A DNA stretch of 64,000 nt from Pseudomonas sp. (GTDB lineage: Bacteria; Pseudomonadota; Gammaproteobacteria; Pseudomonadales; Pseudomonadaceae), in contig NZ_JAUXXP010000011.1 of the NCBI RefSeq assembly GCF_030684895.1, forward strand, positions 26,608-90,607, in the 5' to 3' direction. Made by a program: the position numbers and the translations under genes. Shown here one piece after another: positions 10,880 to 18,364 of the stretch. Position 1 is the stretch's first letter. Every line of letters begins with the position of its first letter. Under the pieces are notes generated by a model. The model made no database searches. It saw only the letters and a program-made list of their open reading frames with translations, and was not told the DNA's origin.

Positions 10880-11584
10880 TTACCAGCCGAGGGTTTCTTT
10901 AAGAAAGGGGATGGTCAGCTTGCGCTGGGCTTGCAACGACGCCTGATCCAGGCGCTCAAGCAAATCGAACAAGGCGCTCATGCTGCGCTCGCCACGGGTG
11001 AGGATAAAACGCCCGACATCATCACTCAGGTGCAGCCCGCGGCGTGATGCGCGCAGTTGCAAGGCACGCAATTTGTCCTCGTCGGACAGTGATTGCAGTT
11101 GAAACACCAGTGCCAAGGTCAGGCGCGATTGCAGGTCAGCCAGTTGCACTGGTAACTCGCGTGGCGAACTGCTGGCAGCCAGCAACAGACGCCGGCCGCT
11201 GTCGCGTAGACGGTTGAACAGGTGAAACAACGCCTCTTCCCAGTCACTGCGTCCGGCCACCGCATCCAGATCATCCAGACAAACCAGCTCGCACTGCTCC
11301 AGATTGTCGAGTAGCGCAGGGCCGTACTCGACCACCTCGGCCAGCGGCAGATACACCGCTGGCTCGCCGCGCTGCTCAAAGCGCAGACAAGCCGCCTGTA
11401 GCAAATGACTGCGCCCCACGCCCTCGCCACCCCACAGATAAATCAGGCTTTCCGTCCAGCCGGCATCGGCCTCGCACAGACGCTCGACATAGCCAAGCGC
11501 CGCAGCGTTGGCTCCGGGGTAGTAATTGGCGAAAGTGGCGTCGTCACGCAGACGCACGCCTAAAGGCAGTTGTATGGGTGTCAT
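10880..11584 (-). CDS. hda: Hda, regulatory inactivator of DnaA
   Basis: A 234-residue AAA+ protein homologous to the DnaA ATPase core. With the DNA-loaded sliding clamp it stimulates ATP hydrolysis by DnaA and limits re-initiation. The N-terminal QLPLGVRL is a clamp-binding motif of the expected type. The Walker A region is GGEGVGRSHLL, with Arg in place of the usual Lys as in other Hda proteins. Walker B is LVCLDDLDAV. No C-terminal DNA-binding domain is present. The start overlaps the stop of the upstream permease gene by 4 bases. Confidence 0.94.
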   Translation of the reverse strand: MTPIQLPLGVRLRDDATFANYYPGANAAALGYVERLCEADAGWTESLIYLWGGEGVGRSHLLQAACLRFEQRGEPAVYLPLAEVVEYGPALLDNLEQCELVCLDDLDAVAGRSDWEEALFHLFNRLRDSGRRLLLAASSSPRELPVQLADLQSRLTLALVFQLQSLSDEDKLRALQLRASRRGLHLSDDVGRFILTRGERSMSALFDLLERLDQASLQAQRKLTIPFLKETLGW

Positions 11585-12672
11585 GCTGGGTTGGGCGGCT
11601 CGTCGGAACCGCTGGCTGGCTCACCGTAAAGATCGGAAAGTTTATAGAAATCATGCAGATGACGCACTAACACCATGATCACTGCCGCCACCGGCAGGGC
11701 CAGAAGGATGCCGGTAAAGCCGAACAGTTGGCCGCCAGCCATGATCGCGAAGATCACGGCAACCGGGTGCAAACCGATACGATCACCCACCAGCATCGGT
11801 GTCAGCAGCATGCCTTCGAGCATTTGCCCGACGATAAAGACTGCGGCGATGGCCACCAGAGGGTAAGGGTCCATGCCGAACTGAAACAGGCCGGCCGTCA
11901 GCGCCGCGCCGATGCCGACCACCACGCCGAGGTACGGCACAATGCTGGCCAAGCCGGCCAGCACGCCGATCAGCAGCCCGAGTTCCAGGCCGATCACCAT
12001 CAGGCCGGTGGCATACATCACACCCAGCGCCAGCATCACCAGTAACTGGCCGCGCAGGAAGGCGCCGAGTACTTCGTGACACTCGCCGAACAGCTGCACA
12101 ACCAGGCCTTCACGGCCACGCGGCAGCAGGCTGCGCAGTTTGGCGACCATCAGGTCCCAATCACGCATCAGGTAGAAGCTCACCACCGGAATCAGCACCA
12201 GATTGGCCAGCCAGGCCAGCAGCGCCAGACCTGAAGAGGTGGCCGTAGACAGCAGCATGCCAACGATATCGGTGGTTTTACCCAGTTGCCCGGACAATGC
12301 GGTTTTCAGTTGATCAAAACGCCAGAAGCCTTCGCTCAAGCCCAGCTTGAGTTGAATCCATGGCAGGGCCTGGTGCTGCGCCCAGTCGAGCATCTCTGGG
12401 ACCAGCTCGTAGAGGCGTACCAGCTGCTTGCCCAGCATGGGCACCAACACCAGTAGCAGGATGGCCATGACCAGGGTAATCAATGCAAAGACCACTACCA
12501 CACCCCAGGTCCGCGACAGCTTCCAGCGTTCCAGGCGGTCGACCAGCGGGTCGCCCATATAGGCCAGCAGCACGCCGATCAGAAATGGCGAAAGAATCGG
12601 CGCCAGCAGGTACAACAGGCCGCACAGCAACAGCGCCCCGACTATCCATATCCAACGATGCGAATCGATCAT
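11581..12672 (-). CDS. AI-2E family transporter (PerM-like)
   Basis: A 363-residue polytopic membrane protein with about seven hydrophobic segments, the family block VPYLGVVVGIGAALTAGL and the C-terminal GILLALPVAAVIMVLVRH. The start at 12672 (MIDSHRW) has GGAG at proper spacing; a Met seven codons upstream is less well placed. The family includes the autoinducer-2 exporter TqsA and proton/sodium antiporters, so the substrate is unknown. It is coupled to hda. Confidence 0.88.
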   Translation of the reverse strand: MIDSHRWIWIVGALLLCGLLYLLAPILSPFLIGVLLAYMGDPLVDRLERWKLSRTWGVVVVFALITLVMAILLLVLVPMLGKQLVRLYELVPEMLDWAQHQALPWIQLKLGLSEGFWRFDQLKTALSGQLGKTTDIVGMLLSTATSSGLALLAWLANLVLIPVVSFYLMRDWDLMVAKLRSLLPRGREGLVVQLFGECHEVLGAFLRGQLLVMLALGVMYATGLMVIGLELGLLIGVLAGLASIVPYLGVVVGIGAALTAGLFQFGMDPYPLVAIAAVFIVGQMLEGMLLTPMLVGDRIGLHPVAVIFAIMAGGQLFGFTGILLALPVAAVIMVLVRHLHDFYKLSDLYGEPASGSDEPPNPA

Positions 12673-12735
12673 GCCCAGCGCTCCATATGCCAACGTTTTA
12701 TCCAGAAAATCCTCAACCCGCGAGGCCCGCTATAT

Positions 12736-12768
12736 AAGAAAACCGCAGCTCGGTAGCTGCGGTTTTCA
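12736..12768 (-). terminator. Rho-independent terminator after the DUF2066 gene
   Basis: Arms GAAAACCGCAGCT and its complement enclose CGGT; the A-run on the plus strand gives a T-run for leftward transcription. It separates the DUF2066 gene from the permease-hda pair. Confidence 0.8.
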
Positions 12769-12797
12769 AGTCAGGACACGGGTGCAATCAGCGCAGT

Positions 12798-13838
12798 CTA
12801 CCAGCGAAACCTCAGTACATTGTCACGCGGCGCAGCAGGCTCAGCGCCAGGGGCTGGCGGCGTAACCGACTGGCTGGCATCGACCACTGGGGCTTCTGCC
12901 GGCACTTCCTGCAAGCGCGCCAGGCTAAGCTGCGCACGCAACTGCTCGGCATTGGCATTCACGGCAAAGGTCAGCGTGTCACCCTGCACCTTGCGCAGTT
13001 GCGCGGCGAACGGCTCAAGAATGCGCTGCAACTCGGCGTAGCGTGCCAGGTCGACGCCCTGCACTTGCACCGTCAAACCAGTGGCGGTACCGGCAGCCAC
13101 AATAAAACGTGGTGCCAGACGCTGGTGGACGGCCAACAGGATGGCATCGGCCAGCGCGGCTTGATCGGCACCCTGCACAGTGCCTTGCTCACGCTCATCA
13201 CCCAGCCACAGGCGCCACTCGGCCTGCCACTGGCCGTTTGCTTCGCGCGCCATCACTGCCAGCAGGGCATCGGCGGCATAGCGCTCGGAGGCTTCACGCA
13301 AGGCGGCCGGATCATTCGCGGTAAGATTTTCCGGCACCGCCACCAGTTGCTCGGCCAGATCGGCCAACGGCAGGCGCAGCGGCAAACCACGGTGCTGCGC
13401 GGCCTGATTGAGCGGTGCGGCAGCGGCTTGACCGTCACCGAGCAGACGGCTGCCGTCACTGGCATCACTTAACCACCAGAGCAAGATGCTTGGGCGATTA
13501 GCGCCCCACAGCGCCAGGCCCGCCTGACGCAGGCTGCGCTCGGTGCTCAGTGGATCAAAGTCGACCAGCAACTTGTCACCTTCATAGCCGTATTGACTGA
13601 CGATCTGTTGCGGGTCCTTGCGCAGCGCCACCAGTGCTGGGCTTTGCGCGGCATCGGCCTTGCCGGTCAGGCGCAACACCAGGGTATCCAGCGCGCGGTT
13701 CAGGGCGGCAGCGCGCTCTTCCGGTTGCTGGTTGCTGACCGCTTCGCGGACTTGATACAGATCACTCACCGGCGCGGCCAGGGCCGGCAGGCCGGACAGT
13801 GACAAACAGGCAAGAAGCAGGCGAGCGGTCAAACGCAT
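12798..13838 (-). CDS. DUF2066 domain protein, exported
   Basis: A 346-residue protein with a signal peptide (residues 1-21, ending LPALA). The body has mixed helices and strands with blocks such as ILLWWLSDASDGSRLL and WQAEWRLWLGDEREQG that I associate with DUF2066. The C-terminus is rich in Pro and Ala. Role unknown; it should be periplasmic or envelope-attached. It diverges from purM. Confidence 0.82.
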   Translation of the reverse strand: MRLTARLLLACLSLSGLPALAAPVSDLYQVREAVSNQQPEERAAALNRALDTLVLRLTGKADAAQSPALVALRKDPQQIVSQYGYEGDKLLVDFDPLSTERSLRQAGLALWGANRPSILLWWLSDASDGSRLLGDGQAAAAPLNQAAQHRGLPLRLPLADLAEQLVAVPENLTANDPAALREASERYAADALLAVMAREANGQWQAEWRLWLGDEREQGTVQGADQAALADAILLAVHQRLAPRFIVAAGTATGLTVQVQGVDLARYAELQRILEPFAAQLRKVQGDTLTFAVNANAEQLRAQLSLARLQEVPAEAPVVDASQSVTPPAPGAEPAAPRDNVLRFRW

Positions 13839-14156
13839 GGGTGGATTCTCGACGGGCGGAAAGCGGCGCGTAGGCCAGGTTTAACAACAGTTGCAGCCAA
13901 GCCATGCCATATAAGGCAGGCGGCGCTGGCTCAAGAGTGCGAGTTTAGGTGCTGTTAAGGTGCATTCCCAAGCCCTTTTCAGCCGCAGACTAGCAACAAC
14001 AGGCAGATTTCGAGCTTAAACAGCCGCCCCAGTACCCGCAACCATCGCGCCGCCTGGGTGGCCGCTGCCGGGTAAGCCTGATAAAATCGCGCGCCTTCGC
14101 AGACCGTCGCCACAAGCGACGGTGCCAATCCGAATTTCCCCTAAAGGCCTGGATCT
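13839..14156. other. Divergent intergenic region, DUF2066 gene to purM
   Basis: This 318-base gap must hold promoters for both neighbours. In the purM leader there is an 8-base stem with a 5-base loop at 14103-14123 (ACCGTCGC, CACAA, GCGACGGT) without a T-run, so it may be a leader hairpin rather than a terminator. I see no purine riboswitch core and no further gene. Confidence 0.5.
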
Positions 14157-15215
14157 ATGAGCAAGCAACCCTCCATCAGCTACAAGGACGCAGGTGTAGA
14201 TATCGACGCGGGCGAAGCCCTGGTCGAACGCATCAAAGGCGTGGCCAAGCGCACCGCGCGTCCGGAAGTCATGGGTGGGCTGGGCGGCTTCGGCGCGCTG
14301 TGCGAGATCCCGGCGGGCTACAAACAACCGGTGCTGGTCTCCGGCACTGATGGCGTGGGCACCAAACTGCGCCTGGCACTGAACCTGAACAAGCACGACA
14401 GCATCGGTCAGGACCTGGTCGCCATGTGCGTCAACGACCTGGTGGTGTGTGGCGCCGAGCCGCTGTTCTTCCTCGATTACTACGCCACCGGCAAGCTCAA
14501 CGTGAACGTCGCCGCCACCGTAGTCACCGGCATCGGCGCTGGCTGCGAACTGGCTGGCTGCTCCCTGGTTGGCGGTGAAACCGCTGAAATGCCCGGCATG
14601 TACGAAGGCGAAGACTACGACCTGGCCGGCTTCTGCGTCGGTGTAGTGGAAAAAGCCGAAATCATCGACGGCTCGAAAGTCGCCACTGGCGACGCACTGA
14701 TCGCCCTGCCGTCTTCCGGCCCGCACTCCAACGGCTATTCGCTGATCCGTAAGATCATCGAAGTCTCGGGCACCGAGATCGAAACCACCCAGGTTGACGG
14801 CAAGCCGCTGGCCGACCTGCTGATGGCGCCGACCCGTATCTACGTCAAACCCCTGCTCAAGCTGATCAAGGACACTGGCGCAGTCAAAGCCATGGCCCAC
14901 ATCACCGGTGGCGGCCTGCTCGACAACATCCCGCGCGTGCTGCCAAAAGGCGCCCAAGCCGTGGTCGACGTGGCCAGCTGGACGCGCCCAGCAGTCTTCG
15001 ACTGGCTGCAGGAAAAAGGCAACGTGGATGAGCACGAGATGCACCGCGTCCTCAACTGCGGCGTCGGCATGGTTATCTGCGTGGCGCAGGATCAAGTCGA
15101 GATCACCCTGCAAACGCTGACCGCCGCTGGCGAGCAACCATGGGTGATCGGCCAGATCGGTGCCGCCGCCGAAGGTGCCGCCCAGGTCGTGCTGAACAAC
15201 CTGAAACAGCACTAA
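14157..15215 (+). CDS. purM: Phosphoribosylformylglycinamidine cyclo-ligase (AIR synthetase)
   Basis: A 352-residue enzyme of purine biosynthesis that closes the imidazole ring of aminoimidazole ribotide using ATP. Typical blocks are [20 protein letters not shown] at the N-terminus, [39 protein letters not shown] and [11 protein letters not shown]. Length is normal. The last base of its stop is the first base of the purN start (TAATG), so the pair is translationally coupled. Confidence 0.98.
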   Translation: MSKQPSISYKDAGVDIDAGEALVERIKGVAKRTARPEVMGGLGGFGALCEIPAGYKQPVLVSGTDGVGTKLRLALNLNKHDSIGQDLVAMCVNDLVVCGAEPLFFLDYYATGKLNVNVAATVVTGIGAGCELAGCSLVGGETAEMPGMYEGEDYDLAGFCVGVVEKAEIIDGSKVATGDALIALPSSGPHSNGYSLIRKIIEVSGTEIETTQVDGKPLADLLMAPTRIYVKPLLKLIKDTGAVKAMAHITGGGLLDNIPRVLPKGAQAVVDVASWTRPAVFDWLQEKGNVDEHEMHRVLNCGVGMVICVAQDQVEITLQTLTAAGEQPWVIGQIGAAAEGAAQVVLNNLKQH

Positions 15216-15877
15216 TGTCGGCACCGATGCCAACAGACTGCAATGTGGTGGTGCTGATCTCCGGCTCCGGCAGCAACCTGCAGGCGCTGATCGACAGCAT
15301 CGCCCATGACGGTAATCCGGCACGCATCAGCGCGGTGATTTCCAACCGCGCCGATGCCTACGGCCTGCAGCGCGCCAAACAGGCCGGCATCGCCACCGCC
15401 GTGCTCGACCACAAGCAATTCGACGGCCGCGAAGCCTTCGATGCCGCGCTGGTCGAGGCCATTGATGCGTTTAATCCGCAGCTGGTGGTGCTGGCCGGTT
15501 TTATGCGCATCCTCACGCCCGGCTTCGTTCGTCATTACACCGGCCGCCTGCTGAATATCCACCCCTCGCTGCTGCCAAAATACAAAGGCCTGCACACCCA
15601 CCAGCGGGCGCTGGACGCCGGTGACAGCGAACATGGCTGCAGCGTGCACTTTGTCAGCGAGGAACTCGATGGCGGACCACTGGTCGTACAGGCAGTGGTA
15701 CCGGTACAGTCGGATGACTCGCCGAGCAGCCTGGCGCAGCGCGTGCACGAGCAGGAACACGTGATTTACCCGCTGGCCGTAGGCTGGTTTGCCGCAGGCC
15801 GTTTGCAGCTGACAGCGCACGGGGCCATGTTGGACGAGCACCTGTTACCGAGTACCGGACACCTTATTCGAACTTAG
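15215..15877 (+). CDS. purN: Phosphoribosylglycinamide formyltransferase
   Basis: A 220-residue enzyme that transfers a formyl group from 10-formyltetrahydrofolate to glycinamide ribonucleotide. Seen are the substrate-binding LISGSGSNLQALID, the catalytic-region LAGFMRILTPGFV, NIHPSLLPKYKGLHTH with the conserved Asn-His, and the C-terminal DGGPLVVQ. The ATG at 15215 is coupled to purM; a second ATG 12 bases on is possible. Confidence 0.97.
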   Translation: MSAPMPTDCNVVVLISGSGSNLQALIDSIAHDGNPARISAVISNRADAYGLQRAKQAGIATAVLDHKQFDGREAFDAALVEAIDAFNPQLVVLAGFMRILTPGFVRHYTGRLLNIHPSLLPKYKGLHTHQRALDAGDSEHGCSVHFVSEELDGGPLVVQAVVPVQSDDSPSSLAQRVHEQEHVIYPLAVGWFAAGRLQLTAHGAMLDEHLLPSTGHLIRT

Positions 15878-15885
15878 GAGACACC

Positions 15886-16602
15886 ATGGGTCGCGCCTTA
15901 CTGTTCGCACTAACGCTTCTGAGCTTGCCGGCATTGGCCGTCGAGCTGAAACCTTTCTCTGCCAGCTACACCGCCGACTGGAAGCAACTACCGGTCAGCG
16001 GCAGCGCCGCACGTAGCCTTGAAGCCCTGGATAACGGGGTGTGGAAGCTGAATTTCGAAGCCTCGATGCTGGTCGCCAGCCTGACCGAACAAAGCACCCT
16101 GCGCGTCGACAAGGACGTTTTCCTGCCGCAAACCTACCTGTACGAACGAAATGGCCTGGGCAAAGGCAAGAAGGTCGAGCATGACTTCGACTGGAGCGCC
16201 AAGCAGGTAATCGGCAGTGACCGCGACACTCCAGTGCGCCTACCACTGAACCGTGGCCTGCTGGACAAATCGACCTACCAATTGGCCCTGCAGTACGATG
16301 TAGCCGCCGGCACCAAGAGCATGAGCTACCAGGTGGTCGATGGCGATGAAGTGGAAACCTACGACTTCCGCGTACTCGGCGAAGAAGTGGTACGCACCAA
16401 GGCCGGCCTGATCGATGCGATCAAGGTCGAACGCGTGCGCGACCCGACGCAAAGCAGCCGCAAGACCATCCTCTGGTTCGCCAAGGATTGGCAATTCCTG
16501 CTGGTGCGCCTGCATCAGGTCGAGAAAGACGGCAAGGAATACCAGATCATGCTCAAGGAAGGCACAGTTGATGGTAAGCCGGTCGAAGGCCGCCGCGACT
16601 GA
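15886..16602 (+). CDS. DUF3108 domain protein, exported
   Basis: A 238-residue protein with a signal peptide cut near residue 18 (LPALA). The KPFSASYTADWK opening and the strand-rich body (LNFEASMLVASLTEQSTL, FVRLH-type C-terminal strands) match the periplasmic DUF3108 family. The gene follows purN by 8 bases with GGAG upstream, so it is in the purMN transcription unit. Function unknown. Confidence 0.85.
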   Translation: MGRALLFALTLLSLPALAVELKPFSASYTADWKQLPVSGSAARSLEALDNGVWKLNFEASMLVASLTEQSTLRVDKDVFLPQTYLYERNGLGKGKKVEHDFDWSAKQVIGSDRDTPVRLPLNRGLLDKSTYQLALQYDVAAGTKSMSYQVVDGDEVETYDFRVLGEEVVRTKAGLIDAIKVERVRDPTQSSRKTILWFAKDWQFLLVRLHQVEKDGKEYQIMLKEGTVDGKPVEGRRD

Positions 16603-16617
16603 GCGCACACCGGGTAC

Positions 16618-16647
16618 AAAAAACCGAGCCAGTGGCTCGGTTTTTTA
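16618..16647 (+). terminator. Rho-independent terminator of the purM-purN-DUF3108 unit
   Basis: Arms AACCGAGCC and GGCTCGGTT around a 3-base loop, with six T at the right and A at the left. Confidence 0.88.
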
Positions 16648-16676
16648 TGGCCGGTGATGCGGAGAGAGGCAGTGTG

Positions 16677-16740
16677 TAGCCTGCGCCAACGCAATCCGGG
16701 AAACCTTACCCCGGATTACGCCTAGGCTTATCCGGGCTAC
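16677..16740. repeat. REP-type palindromic element
   Basis: Opens GTAGCC and closes GGGCTAC, with internal CAATCCGGG and CCCGGATT arms. It is related to the more regular element at 18294. It lies between the terminator of the purM unit and the end of the DUF2058 gene. Confidence 0.65.
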
Positions 16741-16767
16741 CAATGGGTGTTTAAGCGGCGTCCGCCG

Positions 16768-17307
16768 TCACCACATCAGATCATCCGGCACCTGATAAGC
16801 CGCGTACGGATCATCGGCATCCGGGGCTTCGGTTGGGGTATTGAGCAGCACCACACGCTGGGCGTCGCGCTCCTGAATCTTCAGCGCCGCTTCGCGCGGG
16901 ATCACTTCGTAGCCGCCGCCGTGGCGAACGATGGCCAGCGATCCGCTGCTGAGCTTGTTGCGCATCAGGCTGTTAACCGACAGGCGCTTAACCTTCTTGT
17001 CGTCGACGAAGTTGTAGTAATCCTCGGTGGTCAGTTTGGGCAGGCGCGATATCTCGATCAGCTGCTTGATCTGCGCGGCACGGGCCTTTTGCTCGATCTT
17101 TTCCTGCTGCTGACGGTTCAGTTCCTGATCGCGCGCGGCCTTCTCGGCCATGGCCTGCTGAGCAGCGAGCTTTTGCGATTCGTCCTTCTCGACCTGACCT
17201 TTATGCACCAGGCGCTGCTGTTTCTGCTGCTGTTTGCCGGCCTGCTTGGCCTGCTTTTCGTTGACCAGCCCGGCTTTAAGCAACTGATCGCGTAGTGAGA
17301 GAGCCAT
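16768..17307 (-). CDS. DUF2058 (YaiL-like) protein
   Basis: A 179-residue soluble protein. The first 100 residues are very rich in Gln, Lys and Ala and should form a long helix or coiled coil. The C-terminal part, from LPKLTTEDYYNFVDDKKVK on, holds the DUF2058 core (LAIVRHGGGYEVIPREAALKI). Some annotations call it a nucleoprotein/polynucleotide-associated enzyme, but the function is not established. Good ribosome site AGGTAGG precedes the ATG. Confidence 0.85.
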   Translation of the reverse strand: MALSLRDQLLKAGLVNEKQAKQAGKQQQKQQRLVHKGQVEKDESQKLAAQQAMAEKAARDQELNRQQQEKIEQKARAAQIKQLIEISRLPKLTTEDYYNFVDDKKVKRLSVNSLMRNKLSSGSLAIVRHGGGYEVIPREAALKIQERDAQRVVLLNTPTEAPDADDPYAAYQVPDDLMW

Positions 17308-17370
17308 AACCTACCTTTCCAACCTTCAATATTAAGTGGGCGTACCCAACGCAATCGTGACGCGTTATTC

Positions 17371-17442
17371 GTAGGGTGGATGACGCTTCACCATCCACCG
17401 TGTCCTTGCCAGTGGTGGATGAAAGAAGGCCATCCACCCTAC
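17371..17442. repeat. REP-like inverted repeat (GGGTGGATG family)
   Basis: Outer arms GTAGGGTGGATG and CATCCACCCTAC are exact complements; an inner pair built on the same CCATCCACC/GGTGGATG word makes it a double palindrome. It lies between mazG and the DUF2058 gene. Confidence 0.7.
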
Positions 17443-17446
17443 AGAC

Positions 17447-18277
17447 TCAACAACTCGGGGTCTGCTTTTCCAGCTTCTTCGCTTCGCCCCAGAGCGCGTC
17501 CAACTCATCCAGGTGGCAATCTTCCATGTTGCGTCCCGCTTCGCGCAATGCCTGCTCGATAAAACGAAAGCGCCGTTCAAACTTGCCATTGGCCGCGCGC
17601 AAGGCAGTTTCCGGATCAACTTTCAGATGCCGCGCCAGGTTGCTGACCACAAACAGCAGATCACCGATCTCCTCGCTAATCGCCTCGGGGTCGTTCTCGC
17701 TCATGGCTTCGAGCACTTCATCCAGCTCTTCGCGCACCTTGTCGACCACCGGTAAAGCCTCGGGCCAGTCGAAACCAACCTGGGCGGCGCGCTTCTGCAA
17801 TTTGATCGCCCGGCTGAGCGACGGCAGCGCTGTGGGCACATCGTCGAGCAGTGAGAGTTGCTCAGGGGCTGCTGCCTTTTCGGCACGCTCTTCGGCCTTG
17901 ATCTGTTCCCAGCGCTGTTTGACCGCCGCCTCTTCCAACTTGGCCACGTCCACGGCGCCATACAGATCGCCATCAGGGAAGACATGGGGATGGCGACGAA
18001 TCAATTTGCTGGTGATGCCATCGACCACCTGAGCAAACTCGAAGCGCCCCTCTTCGCGCGCCAGCTGGCTGTAATACACCACCTGAAACAGCAGGTCGCC
18101 CAGCTCACCGGGCAGATGATCGAAGTCGCCGCGCTCGATGGCATCGGCCACCTCGTACGCCTCTTCGATCGTATGCGGCACGATCGTCGCGTAACTCTGC
18201 TTGAGGTCCCACGGGCAGCCGTGCTGCGGGTCGCGCAGGCGGGCCATCAGGTGCAGCAGATCGTCGAGTTGGTACAT
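17447..18277 (-). CDS. mazG: MazG nucleoside triphosphate pyrophosphohydrolase
   Basis: A 276-residue protein with two MazG helical domains. The first has CPWDLKQSYATIVPHTIEEAYEVADAIE and ELGDLLFQVVYYS, giving the ExxE/ExxD metal-binding pattern. The second has EALPVVDKVREELDEVLEA and EEIGDLLFVVSNLARH. It breaks down NTPs to NMP and pyrophosphate, and in E. coli is linked to ppGpp levels. Its neighbour relA makes ppGpp, as in other gammaproteobacteria. RBS AAGGAA precedes the ATG. Confidence 0.95.
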   Translation of the reverse strand: MYQLDDLLHLMARLRDPQHGCPWDLKQSYATIVPHTIEEAYEVADAIERGDFDHLPGELGDLLFQVVYYSQLAREEGRFEFAQVVDGITSKLIRRHPHVFPDGDLYGAVDVAKLEEAAVKQRWEQIKAEERAEKAAAPEQLSLLDDVPTALPSLSRAIKLQKRAAQVGFDWPEALPVVDKVREELDEVLEAMSENDPEAISEEIGDLLFVVSNLARHLKVDPETALRAANGKFERRFRFIEQALREAGRNMEDCHLDELDALWGEAKKLEKQTPSC

Positions 18278-18293
18278 AGAGTTCCTTCGTAAC

Positions 18294-18353
18294 GTAGCCC
18301 GGATGCAATCCGGGAATGCCTGAACGCAATTCCCCGGATTGCATCCGGGCTAC
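18294..18353. repeat. REP element (long inverted repeat)
   Basis: Arms start GTAGCCCGGATGCAATCCGG and end with the exact complement, a 21-base inverted repeat with an 18-base centre. It lies in the gap between relA and mazG and could stabilise or end the relA transcript. Confidence 0.8.
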
Positions 18354-18364
18354 GGTCTTGAGAC

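Noticed and set aside
14103..14123. purM leader hairpin as a purine riboswitch
   Set aside because: Only a simple stem-loop is visible; the three-way junction core of a purine riboswitch is absent.
14016..15323. Long minus-strand ORF opposite purM
   Set aside because: Shadow of purM; no ribosome site or domain, and purM itself is unmistakable.
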